A stretch of 64,000 bases of DNA from Clitopilus passeckerianus (Eukaryota > Basidiomycota > Agaricomycetes > Agaricales > Entolomataceae): contig CALYLX010000006.1 in the NCBI GenBank assembly GCA_944990035.1, forward strand, positions 1 to 64,000. Direction: 5' to 3'. Below the pieces are notes generated by a model. It did no database searches, was not told the origin of the DNA, and saw nothing but the letters and a program-made list of their open reading frames with translations. Made by a program: the position numbers and the translations under genes. Shown here piece after piece: positions 11,920 through 23,114 of this stretch. Numbering within the stretch: the stretch's first letter is position 1; the number at the start of each line of letters is the position of its first letter.

Positions 11920-13798
11920 ATGCCACGAAGAGTCCAGGTAGCTGTAATAGGGAGTGGTCTGGCTGGCCTGACCGCTGCCCACCTTCTGACGCAACATAAT
12001 GAAGCGCAAGATGTCGAGTTCGACGTTCACCTCTTTGAGAAGGTGAGTACGGTATGATCGACAGGGGACTGTTCCGTGAATTGAGTTGTGTTCTCTGCCC
12101 AGGCCCCCGAAATAGGAATGGATTCAGCGTCTATTTCTGTACCTGTGCCCGGCGAGAAGCGGCATGGGTCAACCCCCTGGAGGATCGACGTCCCTATGCG
12201 ATCATTCCAAGGAGGTCAGTCCTCTTCTACCTCATCCAACCGTTGACATGTCACTCAACATACAATCCCGGTTCTCCCTCAGGCTACTACCCCAACCTCA
12301 TCAAACTCTACGAAAAACTCGGCGTCTCGTTCCGCGCCTCCGACTTTTCGTATTCCTTCTCGACCCTCACCCCCGGGTCTGGCTGCTCGAAGAAACCACA
12401 CCAAATTTCCGCAACGATGATATATAACGGCGCGTCGGGGCGCAGCGGACTGGGCATGACCGCGTCGATGCAAGCCTCGTACACCCTCTCACAAGCTCAA
12501 AACCGGCACCTACTCATCCGCGCATGGGCCTGGTGTTGGAGCATTGCCTTGTTCCTACTATCAAGCATACAAATTGTGTTATGCTTCGTGCGGATGCTTT
12601 ACTTCGCTACGCCGTGGACGAGGGGTGACCGAGGCGCGAGGATGACGTTTGGGGAGTGGGTGGAATATACACGGCCTAGGAGTGTGCTTGCGAGATGGAT
12701 CGGCTGGGACGCTGTCTGGATGCATTACACCCATGAAATTTTGGTGCCCTTGTTTTCCGCGGTGTGTACGGCTCCCGAGGACGATATTTGGAATCATCCG
12801 ATGGAAGAATTCATGGGTGCGTTCTTTTATGCTTGAAACTCAGCTTAAGGGACACGGCTAATGATTTGGAGCTAGATTATATGTGGATGACCTTCGGAAC
12901 GCACCATTATGTGGTGAATAATGGTGTACAGGACGTCGTTTCACGGCTCAGCTCCGGCATAAAATACATCTACACATCTTCTGCCATATCCAAGATCTCG
13001 TCGGACGGTGATACTGCAACTATCCATTACGATACCCCTTCCGGACCCACCTCCATCTCAGGATTTCATCATGTCATATTCGCAACCCAAGCCACCCGTG
13101 CTGTCCCCCTACTTACGACCTACCTTGACTCCTTACCATCCACACGCGCCCCCCAACGCAAACGCATCTCAGACCAAATTGCATGCCTCCGAACCTTCCA
13201 GTACCGCCTCACCATAGTCGTGAACCACACCGACTCGACACTCCTGCCTAACTCCTTGACTGACCAACGCGAGCTCAACCTAATGTGCATGGACCGTTCT
13301 GTCAACTCCTCCCCATCCTACCCCTGCCTAACTCAATCTCAAATATGGACTTCGGACGTCGTCTCACCGAGCTATACAATGGCTACCCATACCCTGAAGC
13401 GACCAGCAGGATACCCAGCGGATGCACCACAGATATATCAGACTACGAACCCCTTGGTAGCACCTGACCGCAGTACGGTGTTGAGCCAGGTCAGGTTGGA
13501 GCGTGCGATTGTGACACCCGAGTCGAAGGAGGCTTTGAAGGGGCTGTACGTCGAGGACCAGAAGGGGTGGGTACCAAAGTGCGCAGGACAAGGTTTGGGC
13601 AGATTAGGGAAGTTGCAAGGTGCTGGAAGGCTTGCTGATGATGGTGGAAGCTCAGCTGGACCTGGAATTTGGATATGCGGGAGCTTTGCCTACGCTGGGA
13701 TTCCGTTGTTGGAGGGATGTGTGGTTAGTGCGAGGAATGTGGTTCAGCAAGGCGTTTGGAAGAGTGAGGGCGTCAGTATTGACCAGGAGTTGTGGTAA
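11920..13798 (+). CDS. FAD/NAD(P)-binding flavoprotein, amine-oxidase-like (COG2907 type)
   Basis: The ATG at 11920 (MPRRVQ) leads straight into a dinucleotide-binding fold VAVIGSGLAGLTAAHLL, followed by a FEK acidic end of beta-2. Introns at about 12043, 12214 and 12816 join to give DVPMRSFQGGYYPNLI and EEFMDYMWMTFGTHHY. The C-terminus carries the second FAD-contact region (GIWICGSFAYAGIPLLEGCVVSARN). This order and these motifs match the predicted NAD/FAD-binding proteins related to amine oxidases and phytoene desaturases. A hydrophobic stretch near 12535-12605 (WSIALFLLSSIQIVLCF) suggests membrane association. The substrate is unknown. The HEM3 gene begins 195 bases downstream on the same strand, which could tempt one to call this protoporphyrinogen oxidase, but the middle of the protein does not look like that family. 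Confidence 0.85.
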
Positions 13799-13993
13799 TA
13801 CCGACTTATAATGTCTTGACGATATATTACGGATTGGATCTATTCAAATTTCTTGTAGATTGTAGTACCCCCTTTGCACCGAAATCTTATCTAATCTTGT
13901 ATGCTCAAAATAGTAGCACCATCGATCAGCAGGCACACTACAGATACTGGATACTAACTGGGTCCCATTCCAAGTTAATCGTTACTAACTACA

Positions 13994-15162
13994 ATGCCAC
14001 GAACATACACGCTAGCTTCCCGGGCCTCTCAGCTTGCTCAGATCCAAACCAACTCCGTCCTCGCCACTCTCCAAGGGCTCTATCCGTCGTCTTCACCCGA
14101 TGCACCCCAATTCACCGCCTCCTTCATGTCCACCGCCGGCGACAAGAACCAATCGCAGGCGCTCTACCTCCTCGGCGGTAAAGCTCTGTGGACGAAAGAG
14201 CTCGAAGTCGCGCTGAAAGACGGAGAAGTCGACATGTTGATTCATTGTTTGAAAGACGTCCCGACGCAGCTGCCGGAGGGGTGCATGATTGCTGGGATTT
14301 TGGAGAGGGAGGATCCGTTGGATGCGTTGGTTGTGAAGAAGGGCGAGACATGGAAGAGTTTGGAGGAGTTGCCTGAGGGGAGCGTGATTGGGACGAGTAG
14401 TGTTAGGAGGGTTGCTCAGTTGAGGAGGAAGTATCCTGGGTTGAAGTTTTTGGATATTGTGAGTATCTATTGTTCAAACATCGCACTCATTCTCAAGCTA
14501 ACACGAATGTAGCGAGGAAATCTGTAAGTACATGTATCTGTCCTCCCCACGGTGAACTCAAATCACCATCTAGAAACACCCGCCTGGCAAAACTCGACGC
14601 TCCGGACGGGCCATACGCTGCCATAGTCCTTGCAAAAGCAGGAATGCTCCGCATGGGCTGGGGCGACCGTATCACCGCCGACCTAGAACCACCCACTGTC
14701 TACTACGCCGTCTCCCAAGGTGCACTCGCCGTCGAAATCCGATCCAACGACACCGAGGCCCTCGAGCTCTGCCGGAAACTCACGCACTGGGAAACCGAGT
14801 GGAAGTGCCTCGCTGAGCGGGAGTGCTTGAGGGTGTTGGAAGGAGGATGTAGTGTCCCGATTGGTGTGTACTCTGAGTTGACGGCCGAGGAAGCAGCGAA
14901 GACTGCGGTGTTGAGGTTGACTGGGAGTGTTACTGCAATTGATGCCAGTGCGCATGTGGATCATACGATTGAGAGGAAGATTCATAGTACGGAAGAGGCA
15001 GAGACGGTTGGAAGGGATTTGGCGAAACATTTGTTGACGATTGGCGCCAAGCAGATTTTGGACGATATCAACGTTGACAGAACTAAACGGGTTGCAGAGG
15101 CAGAGAAGAAGGATAAAGACCTCGAAGAATCTGCAAAAGCTGCTTTGCACCCTTCAGCTTAA
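13994..15162 (+). CDS. HEM3: Porphobilinogen deaminase (hydroxymethylbilane synthase)
   Basis: Cytosolic third enzyme of haem synthesis; joins four porphobilinogens into hydroxymethylbilane. The protein opens with MPRTYTLASRASQLAQIQT and shows TKELEVALKDGEVDM, HCLKDVPTQLPEG and GTSSVRRVAQL, then RGNLNTRLAKL, and later EGGCSVPIGV, whose Cys (codon 14848-14850) should carry the dipyrromethane cofactor. Two introns flank an 11-nt exon (14513-14523) that encodes part of the conserved RGNLNTR loop; leaving it out would shift the frame. The C-terminal domain is about 35 residues longer than the bacterial enzyme and ends in a charged helix (AEAEKKDKDLEESAK). The length, near 350 residues, is typical of fungi. 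Confidence 0.95.
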
Positions 15163-15422
15163 CGTTATATTGCTGCAACTGTATAGTCTATTGAAAGAAT
15201 GAATGTATCGTGATAGACCACTCCAGAACCTCCTCCCCTCTCGAGTCAAAAAGTCCCAGAAAAGGTTGACCTGCCCACGACTGAATCGTATACTCTTCCT
15301 CCCCACGAGCGCCTGCCAATCTCTCATTTAGGAGCATTCAAAGCAAGTGACTCTAAAGCGGGGAGGTGAAAAATGACATTGATTCCAACATTCTCGCATA
15401 TGACGGGTATATAAACTTTTTT

Positions 15423-15494
15423 GACGCGTTATTTGGCTGTGATTGGCTAGAGCTTCGGATAGATTGGTGCCGAGGCAGCCGCAGCACCGAGTGA
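15423..15494 (+). repeat. Short degenerate match to the 31.1 kb locus
   Basis: The 25 bases from 15423 match the reverse complement of 31155-31131 with one mismatch, and the similarity continues at a lower level for about 50 more bases. In one frame both copies translate to similar peptides (LANHSQITR against LANHSQTTR). It directly abuts the left side of the dispersed repeat copy at 15495. It is probably a relic of another repeat family. Confidence 0.4.
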
Positions 15495-15985
15495 CAGCCA
15501 CCTTCCGCACGCGGAGCTCAATATGAGAGTACATTCAAGCCTTGGAAGGTTTCTGCTATGATTACGGGGCGCAAGATGGCTCAGGTCTTTATCTTAGGTC
15601 TTTGAGTTCTCTGGTTGCGACTCTCTGGGTTCTGAGCTTGGGTATCTGGGGTGAGAACTGGGGCTTCTGGGGTCGTCATCTTCGAGATCTCTGGTGCTCT
15701 TCCGGTTCTTCCTATGGCTCTGTTGAATACGCTCGCTTGCTGTCTGTACGCTTGAAAAATGGATACTCGCTCTGGGACTTGAACTGGATAATTGATGGGG
15801 CTGGTGAATTATCTACGAACTCGTGCATGATTCAGCTCAATACAGCAAGATCTTCAAAGTTCAAGCTACGCCTCAAAGCGAAGTCAACAGCAACAGGCAG
15901 GCAGCCTCAAGGGTGGGAGCTGAATTGGATCTCGCAAAGTGAGTGTTTCTTTTTGCTCCTGGACCTGAGGCTAGACATGGTGTTA
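15495..15985 (+). repeat. Dispersed repeat, copy A
   Basis: This stretch shares ordered blocks with sequence at 19460, 45612, 49245 and 54598, all on the same strand. Diagnostic blocks are gcgcaagatggc (15572), ttctctggttgcgac (15605), gctctgggacttgaactgg (15770), and aggcagcctcaagggtggg followed by aaagtgagtgtttctttt near the right end. A 157-codon open frame inside (from 15542) is W/L/S-rich and not shared as an open frame by the other copies, so I do not call it a gene. It lies upstream of the first AA9 gene. Confidence 0.7.
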
Positions 15986-16589
15986 ATGGTCCGTTCACCC
16001 AGTTCACTCGTTTAATTCTCCTGGCGCGTAAACGTGCAAGGTTGCTATGATGCCGTCGGAACCTCCCAAATCGCTTCGGCCTGCCTTCGTCTCGCCATTT
16101 ACCATGCTCCGTGGAGGGTTTTCACCCGCCATAGATATTAGTGCTAGAATGGGGTGCTCTGTAATGCTGTGTTTCGGATATAGAAGGGTTAGGACTTCCT
16201 GCGATTGTCGGGAATCCAAAGGCATGTTATTCGTACTCTGTGTAGACCTGAAAGGAATGAGACGATTTCTTCGACGGCTGTCTAGGCCACATGCGAGATG
16301 GTTTGCCCGTGTTACAGAATCGCGACAATCTCTCCATCACGCAATCGGTGGCACATGTTCTCAACTCGGACGATTCACCCACTCAATTTGCTGGCAGTAG
16401 CTTACCTGTCTACAATGTTAAAACCACCAGACGTCCTTGGTTACCTTACCTCTGTCCACCGTTGATGGATAGTACTATTAAGGGGATGTGCAGGATATCA
16501 TCCCTTTGAAGCCTTCCCCGGCCTTCCAATGGATCAAGCACAAATTCTGAGGGCAACACATGTAGTCCCGGTTATGTTGCAATCACAGA
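15986..16589 (+). other. Intergenic sequence with coding-like scraps
   Basis: Between repeat copy A and the duplicated AA9 segment. Two short frames look somewhat coding: from ATG 16047 (MPSEPPKSLRPAFVSPFTML) and from ATG 16291 (MRDGLPVLQNRDNLSITQ, 72 codons). No splice arrangement joins them convincingly and I recognise no family. This block has no counterpart at the second AA9 locus. Confidence 0.3.
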
Positions 16590-17495
16590 CCTCGGTTTGT
16601 GCTTTCGCCAAATTCTTTAGTGTGTGGAGCTGATCGTGTGTTTAGATCTTCGGTCATTCCCCGATCGTAGATCCTCAAGATGAGTTCGTCGGGATTAGGA
16701 CGCCATCGTGCAACCAACCAGCATGTCAAAAACAGGTCCTCGATTTGATACCGTCTCCCTTAAAACCACCGTTGAAAATCTTCAGGCTGAAGTGGATGAT
16801 TTATGGGAACAGCTGAGCAAGGCCAAGTCCGTCCCCGATGTCATGTGCCAGTGAGAAACTATCGTTCAGCGGATCGATTAACAAACGTAAAAGTGGAGAA
16901 AATGACACCAGTAAGGGCAACGGATTTAGGCAAAAGAGAAGCAGGGCATAGAATTTAGACTTGGGTTCCTCGATCATTTTTTGCTTCCGCTATTGAATTG
17001 CACCCTTGGACTCGGACGGCTCTCTTGTTTTTTCCGAGTATCTATTGATCTGTGTTCCAAGTGGACGTGGGCATGTCCTGCTGAGGCTTTTGTCGGCTGG
17101 AAATGGTCCGAGAACCACAATTCTTAGGGCGACGATGGGTCAAAGAGCGAGATATCTCCTACTAATTCTCCGACGCATCGACTTCGGAGATTGGGGTGTC
17201 TTCTTCTCGTCAATTAGCGTGGGGGATCTGCATCAGCTGACTCCGAGTCTATTTCGTCCATGATGATGTTGATCATTCTGCGTCTTTGGTCGAACGTCAG
17301 TCTCGAGAACTCGCGCTAGTGGTTGGGTTTTGGTTCTCACTGGCCCGCATGCGAAACCGCCTTGGCAATACCACGACCCACTTCAATTATGCCTCTAGCC
17401 TCGTAATAAAGTGGGTACGACAGCTGCGAGGCCATTGTCTTGATGCGACAATTATGCGAGGTGCATTTGCCTCATGCTGGAAATCACACCTAGCG

Positions 17496-17502
17496 TATAA
17501 AA
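17496..17502 (+). promoter_or_regulatory. TATA box of AA9 gene 1
   Basis: TATAAAA lies 71 bases before the ATG, at exactly the same distance as in the second AA9 gene, within the conserved block gtataaaaaccagtc. Confidence 0.7.
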
Positions 17503-17566
17503 ACCAGTCGATGGTGAGCCTTTTCACTTCACCAAATTTGTTCAGACTTTCTTGTGACCTCTCAAC

Positions 17567-18642
17567 ATGCAACTCAAGGCTCTTGTCGTTCTTGCTGCCA
17601 CCGCTGCCACTGCCATGGCCCACGCCACCGTTTGGGGTGTCTGGGTCAACGGCGCCAGCCAGGGCAGTGGCGTAGGCAAATATGTGCGTATTGCCGCCTC
17701 TGCAATTACTTGTTATCATAACTTACGACCTCCCCCCCACAGATTCGATCTCCCCCGAACAACAACCCGGTCAAGGACCTCAGGTCTGGCGCGACGGCCT
17801 GCAACGTTAACAACAATCGTGCGTAAATCACTTCACTGATTAAATAGATGAATTTAACTTTGATGTAGCCGTTGGAAGCTGGGTGTCTGTTAGGGCGGGC
17901 GATAAGCTGACCTTCGAATGGCAGCATGACAGGTAGGATTTTCAAACAGTATGACGAAGCTCCAGCCCTGACAATAATTTCCCAGGCGCAACGACGATAT
18001 TATTGCTTCGTCGCATCACGGCCCTAGTAAGCTGTTTTCGGCACTATAGCAACTTTAGCCGGCTTATGCTTGTTTTTCCCAGTCCAAGTCTATATTGCGC
18101 CTGCTTCCTCCGGCGGTAATGGTGCCGTGTGGACCAAGATCTTCTCAGACACGGCTCAGGGCAATTCCTGGGCTGTCGACCGCCTCATTTCAGCTCACGG
18201 CCAGCACAGTGTCATTGTACCCCAAATCCCTGCTGGAGACTATCTATTCCGAGGTCAGTAGTTTATGAATAACATTCCACTTGGATCACATACTGAGGCC
18301 ACCTTTAGTTGAGATCCTTGCTCTTCACGAGGCCGACGCACTTTACTCCCAGAACCCCATTCGAGGCTTGCAGATGTACCCGAGCTGCGCTCAGATCCGA
18401 GTTACCGCTGGTGGAAACCAGTCTCCTCCTGGTGGCACTTCCTTCCCAGGTAGAGTGGTTTCACAATATCCGTATTTCATGCAGCACCCTCACCATGGGT
18501 TATAGGTACCTACCAAGACTCCACCCCAGGCATCCAATGGAACCTCTACAGTGGGCAGTCTCCGACCAGCTACCGTGCACCCGGCCCTGCAGTCTGGTCT
18601 GGTGCCGCTGGCGGATCTGTCGGTCAGGTTGGAAATGCCTGA
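17567..18642 (+). CDS. Secreted AA9 lytic polysaccharide monooxygenase, copy 1
   Basis: Copper monooxygenase that oxidatively cuts cellulose or related glucans outside the cell. Seven exons (six introns) encode about 248 residues. An 18-residue signal peptide ends MA, leaving His19 ([11 protein letters not shown]) as the N-terminal copper ligand. The second histidine-brace ligand is the first His of SHHGP. The second-sphere His in EILALH and the Gln and axial Tyr in LQMYPSC are also present. Supporting AA9 patterns are [32 protein letters not shown] and IPAGDYLFR. The usual RHEI motif reads RVEI, and the loop between EILALH and the Gln is about six residues longer than in AA9 enzymes I remember. 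There is no CBM1; the protein ends soon after [12 protein letters not shown]. The reading frame is intact across all junctions. Confidence 0.93.
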
Positions 18643-19459
18643 GCGGTGTAAGGTTTTACTGGACTGCTGCCATATGGACATTGTTATGCCTCGAACTTGA
18701 AGTTGTAACGGTTTACGTATTTTGATATCGTTTTCGTTGTTGATCAATCAACATGTATACCCATCAAAGCATGGATCGGCCGAAATTTGAGGCTCAATAC
18801 TGTGATTTTTAATTTTTTATGCACTGAACAGAAAATTATGGTGACGTTGCTTTATATAGAAGGCACTTATTCGTGCTTTTCGCGCTTTCATTGTCCAGTC
18901 GACCTTCCCCACACCAAGAGCGCATTCGAGTTCAAGACGTGCGGGGAATCACTGGCTCTTTGACAACGGACACATCCAGCTACAACTTCTGGCGTAACGC
19001 CGACATTGACATAGATTCTCGAAGACCACACTCAATCACGACTCATCGTATTAACGGACTTATGAATGGGCCACCGACGACCGTGGGGTGCCTGCCAGTG
19101 GGATAAATGTTGACCTTAAGGAATTCACACCACCAGGCTACCTGCTTCCAAATGACATTAGCAATATGGATTACAACACAAGCAAACTACGTAGATGTCA
19201 ATAGTGTAATGGATTGTGTTCGCTGCTGGACTGTGAGTGATGACGTTACGCCGTCAAAGCCCTCCTGGAGGCACCTCGTTCGATTCGGGGAGCAGAAAAT
19301 TCCGATTCAAATTCACGCCAGCAATGTGCGGCCTTACTTTTGCTCTGAAGTACGACTCGAAGTTCCCGATAAATCCTCGGAAACGATTCACTGTAGGATG
19401 CTATACCAGTTTCAACGTTTAGCGGGGTATGTATATCGAATTTGAATCCGAGCCCTGGC
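18643..19459 (+). other. Intergenic region with a coding-like relic
   Basis: After the AA9 terminator region, bases 19055-19204 hold an open stretch with good codon use (YEWATDDRGVPAS, VDLKEFTPPGYLLP) that starts just after a stop and ends at a potential donor. Another piece near 19260-19420 reads [11 protein letters not shown] and MCGLTFALKYDS. Together they resemble scraps of a secreted protein gene, but I cannot assemble or name it. Confidence 0.3.
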
Positions 19460-20010
19460 TCTCCGGATGAAAGCGTGTCAGCACTGTCAGCCTCCGCTCC
19501 GTCCACTCAACAAAATACAGAACCACATCCGGGCCTTGCTGCGTTCATAGTACGCTTCCAGGGCGCAAGACGGCCCAGTCTTGGTCTTGAATCTCTGAGT
19601 TCTCTGGTGTCTGGGATCTTAACTGGGTGTCTGCCGTGAGAGCTGGGGAGTCTGGTACTCGATCATCTGGGCGACTCTGCTCCTCTTGGTCTCTGACACG
19701 GTTCTGGTCTTGTCTCTGGTTCTGCTTGCTTATCATGAACTCGCCTTGGATTATACCGGAAAGTTGGATTATCGTTCCGGGGGTTTGGCTGGCTGTGACC
19801 TCGGATCGGCCTGTAACTGGGCCGTAAATTTGATTAGCGGGCGAATATATTGTAACGAACTAGGACAAGAAACGGACGGAGAGAGAAAGCACTTCAAAAT
19901 TCGGAAGCATCAAATAGAAAGTCAAAGTCAAAAATCAACAACAGGCAGGCAGCCTCAAGAGTGGGAGTCGAATCGAGCGTGTAAAGCGAGTGTTTCTTTT
20001 TGTTCGGAGA
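19460..20010 (+). repeat. Dispersed repeat, copy B
   Basis: Carries the family blocks cagggcgcaagacggcccag (19559), ttctctggtgtctggg, atctgggcgactc (19665), and the right end caggcaggcagcctcaagag followed by agcgagtgtttctttttg (near 19985). The middle third is more diverged than in the other copies. Same orientation as the rest; it lies 0.8 kb downstream of AA9 copy 1. Confidence 0.65.
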
Positions 20011-20216
20011 CTGGAGTCATTACGATATGCTATCCATAGATCTCAATTGTTCTCGATGTGGCGCGCGTTCTCAGTTTACTGCTTACTGGGCGGCCGGTTG
20101 TTTTGGAACTACTGAGTGATGCCTGAGGTAGGACTTTCGAAGGGATCTTGAATTGCAATTGTACGGAACATCATAATCAACAGAGTTGTATTCGGCACCT
20201 ATCAAGCCTACTAAGC

Positions 20217-20474
20217 ATGTCTTCTCCATGTGAGGGCTCGATCCTTATTATGTCAGTTCCGGCGCTAGTTCTGTCCGTCGCGCAGGCGAGTAGGAATGCG
20301 GAGCTGCGCATGGTACTTAGATGGCGTCGACAGGAGTACAAGGGACGTCGAGAAGACACAGAAGGCGACCGGGAACAGCGGTATGTTTGTCAGATGTTGT
20401 TGAATCTCGACGTCATGCTCCTAGCCTACATGCATGATTTCGTCATTGACCAAGCTTCCCTGCGCAATTTCTAG
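20217..20474 (+). CDS. Possible small hypothetical protein
   Basis: Open frame of 85 codons from ATG 20217, with an Arg/Glu-rich middle (MVLRWRRQEYKGRRED, EGDREQRYV) followed by a hydrophobic helix (LLNLDVMLLAYMHDFVI). The composition looks more protein-like than most open frames nearby, but there is no family match I recognise and no intron support. It may be a relic. Confidence 0.25.
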   Translation: MSSPCEGSILIMSVPALVLSVAQASRNAELRMVLRWRRQEYKGRREDTEGDREQRYVCQMLLNLDVMLLAYMHDFVIDQASLRNF

Positions 20475-23114
20475 GAATGAACAGTTGGGCCCATGGGATT
20501 GGCAGCCCGTCGCAGCATCTATGAAATAACAAATTCAAGGGGGAAACATTCAAACGAAGATAACTGAATTTAGAACCAAAAAAAGCCTACGAAACACGGA
20601 GATGAAATGCAACTACGTAGTGCACCAGGTGACCTGGCAAAAGACGTGTCAAGACTTCGTTGGAACTGCCATCCTACGATCCCGGAAATCCCGACATAAA
20701 TCCCAGATGGCAGATTCCCCATCCAAAACGCCGAGCGAGCGACAAGTATCCAGTTTCAGCGGAATCCAAGCGGAGCCGTGCCCGTCGCTGTTGTGTTCGT
20801 AATTGGGTCGTGGTATGCCAATCTATGGCGGAGAAGACTGGTATTGCCAGGCAGTTGTCGGTTGATGTACACTTCCAAATCCCTGCACACGCGAGTTTGG
20901 TCCCCCTTAGCCTATATAGCCTACCCACGCACGCGTCATAGTTGACGTCAATATACCCCTCGACGGACTGATTAGCGTGATCATTGAGATGTAATCCTTC
21001 CCGCTGCATGAGCGTTTCTAACTGTGTATGGTACTTTCAGGTCTGATTGGCATGTGTCTACCACTGATAGATGCATGTAACTCAGGCTGTTATCCCTGAA
21101 CTCCTGTGGTAAGCATCTATTCACATGAGCTACCAGGTGGCAGCACAGTCCTCAATTCATCCGGCCTATCGAACCACGACCTTAGGAGACGCCTGGGCTC
21201 ATGCACTCAATACAATACTTTCTGTTGGCCGGTTGCTCGCCGAGTACAGAGCACATTACTTATGGATAGATTACAACTATACCCTGGGCCTTTCCTGTCC
21301 CTAAGGATGCATTCTTCGGAAAAATCGGTACGGAGGATGGAGTGCTCAGACTAGGTTGAGCCTCACCGGCGCCGCACCCACACTGAGAGTACACATTCGA
21401 TCACCTCATTTACTCAGCGAACGGTGTGTAACTGGGCGTGGCCAAGAAGATCAAAAAAGAAGTTAGGTGTATGCCGTTGGGCTGCTGTATAAGGATGGTT
21501 ACACCTTGGCGCACCTGATCCATCTCAGATCATTTCATTGGTTCTGTGAAGGGAGAGGGAGCTGATAAGATGGGATTGGCCCGAGCGTATGTCAGTCGTC
21601 GTGGAGCTCTGTTCATTGTGCTAGATTGAGTTCGTTATCTCGATGACAGCCACAGAGTCGCCACTTGCAACCCTGCATTCAGAATTCTACAGTGCACACA
21701 GTTTTTTTTCTCATCAGGATTTGCCCGGTTTTCTTTCTCTCCTGAGTCTCCAGACCGACAACAGAAGGTACGTGGTAGTATCCAGACAACGCGCCATCTA
21801 CACCTGAAGCCTCGGGCCTCGAGGTATATTCTGGTCATGGTTCTACACCGCACAATCCGCTAATGGCGCCGAAAGCTCGGTACCAGCCGTCCAACGTTGA
21901 ATGGAAGCAACAACGCACCATCACCAATGGTTTCTACGAGTGCAGGGGTGATCCTACTTCAACTGATCTCACCTTTCGCGGGTTCCTGCATATCCTCGAG
22001 GTCGGCCAGGCTGTCAAATTAACCTACATGGAGGCACAGGGGCGGCACTCCAGATGAATACAATATGAATGAACACTACTCATCTCCCTCGACGTGCCCA
22101 GGTGGTGTTTCAATGTCATCCTCGGAATCTCATCCAAATTATATTGCTTCATATAAGGTTTACAGTTTCTCCTTCGGCTCGGTGAGCTCGGAGAAAGAGA
22201 AAGGAACGAAGAAGAGGGGATAGATCATGGGAGGATACCACATGACTGATCTTCCATACCCCGGAGTCCGGGAGTTGACAAGAGCTGAATAGAGAGCATG
22301 ACTCAACATAATTGGCCGGAAGCTGAATTCAGAATTTGAAGTCAAGCACGACCCAATCGCCTCCCATGATCAGAGCTCTCACACACGAGAGTCTGGGCTA
22401 ACTATTAGGAGAACGCACCCAATTCCGGATGCAAAACGATCTCGTGAGAGGTGAAGTTTTCAAGCCACATTCGCGGGATTCGTTATAATGGGCTCGGATG
22501 TCGGTCAATTGGGAAGGAGGGGGCTGGGGCCTAGACCACTCAATTCTATGAATATCATATCATTAAAAGATGTGCACGGTGCACCTGTATATGTGTATGT
22601 ATTGTGCGCAATTACAACGAGTCTAACCGATAACGGACGTGGTAGCACAAGGCAGCAGATCATCCGGCTTTCATCCCGTCCAATCACATCCATCGTAGAG
22701 CGGGGGAGGGCCTAGGCCCTCGTCCGCCGAACGGCTTGCAGGTTGCCACTGGCCGATACATGTGAAGAAAATGAATCCGTCCTGGATTCTGTTGAGATTC
22801 GGGCTTGGCTATGAAAGGCCAATAGCGTTCATTCCGGCTGGCTGGAATTGGCTGGAATCTCAATTCCGGGATGGAATACCGTCGCGTGGAGGAGGGGATC
22901 AAGGAGGCGGACAGGTGCCACATAGACTCCAGTGGACCAATCAGAAGTGGAGGAATCGTGTTTGGACTAGGGGACAGAGACAAACAAGACACGTTCGCGT
23001 TCGTTGGGGATGATGGGGTCGTCGACGTGTTCTAGGGGCTCCTCAACATTTGAATAACTTTCTTTCTCCCCCATACTATTCGACATACCCATATCGCGTT
23101 AGGCAAGGCTAAGA
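20475..23114 (+). other. Gene-poor region upstream of SEC11
   Basis: I see no convincing gene. Near 21165-21300 a frame reads TTLGDAWAHALNTILSVGR then HYLWIDYNY, loosely like a fragment of a larger conserved domain. From 21863 there is a 64-codon frame (MAPKARYQPSNVEWKQQ) with no recognised relative. Nothing matches the dispersed repeat family. Confidence 0.4.

Larger units (their letters stand above)
16590..18650 (+). repeat. Duplicated AA9 segment, copy 1
   Basis: About 2.05 kb that aligns by eye with 46605-48660 in the same orientation. Similarity begins near ctcggtttgtgct (16592) and the block cggtcattccccgatc, covers a promoter-proximal region with the remains of a coiled-coil frame (GAAAATCTTCAGGCTGA near 16772), the TATA box, and the entire AA9 gene including intron positions. 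Exons are far more similar than introns. The upstream frame is broken in this copy but open in the other. Confidence 0.85.

Noticed and set aside
11920..13798. Calling the flavoprotein protoporphyrinogen oxidase (HEM14) because HEM3 is adjacent
   Set aside because: The FAD motifs are generic and the middle region (SFQGGYYPNLI, YSFS) fits the COG2907 type better.
15542..16015. 157-codon open frame as a gene
   Set aside because: It lies inside dispersed repeat copy A and the frame is not maintained in copies B, C or D.
21106..21354. Possible HET-domain fragment (HYLWID)
   Set aside because: Only a few residues resemble the motif and no other HET blocks are present.
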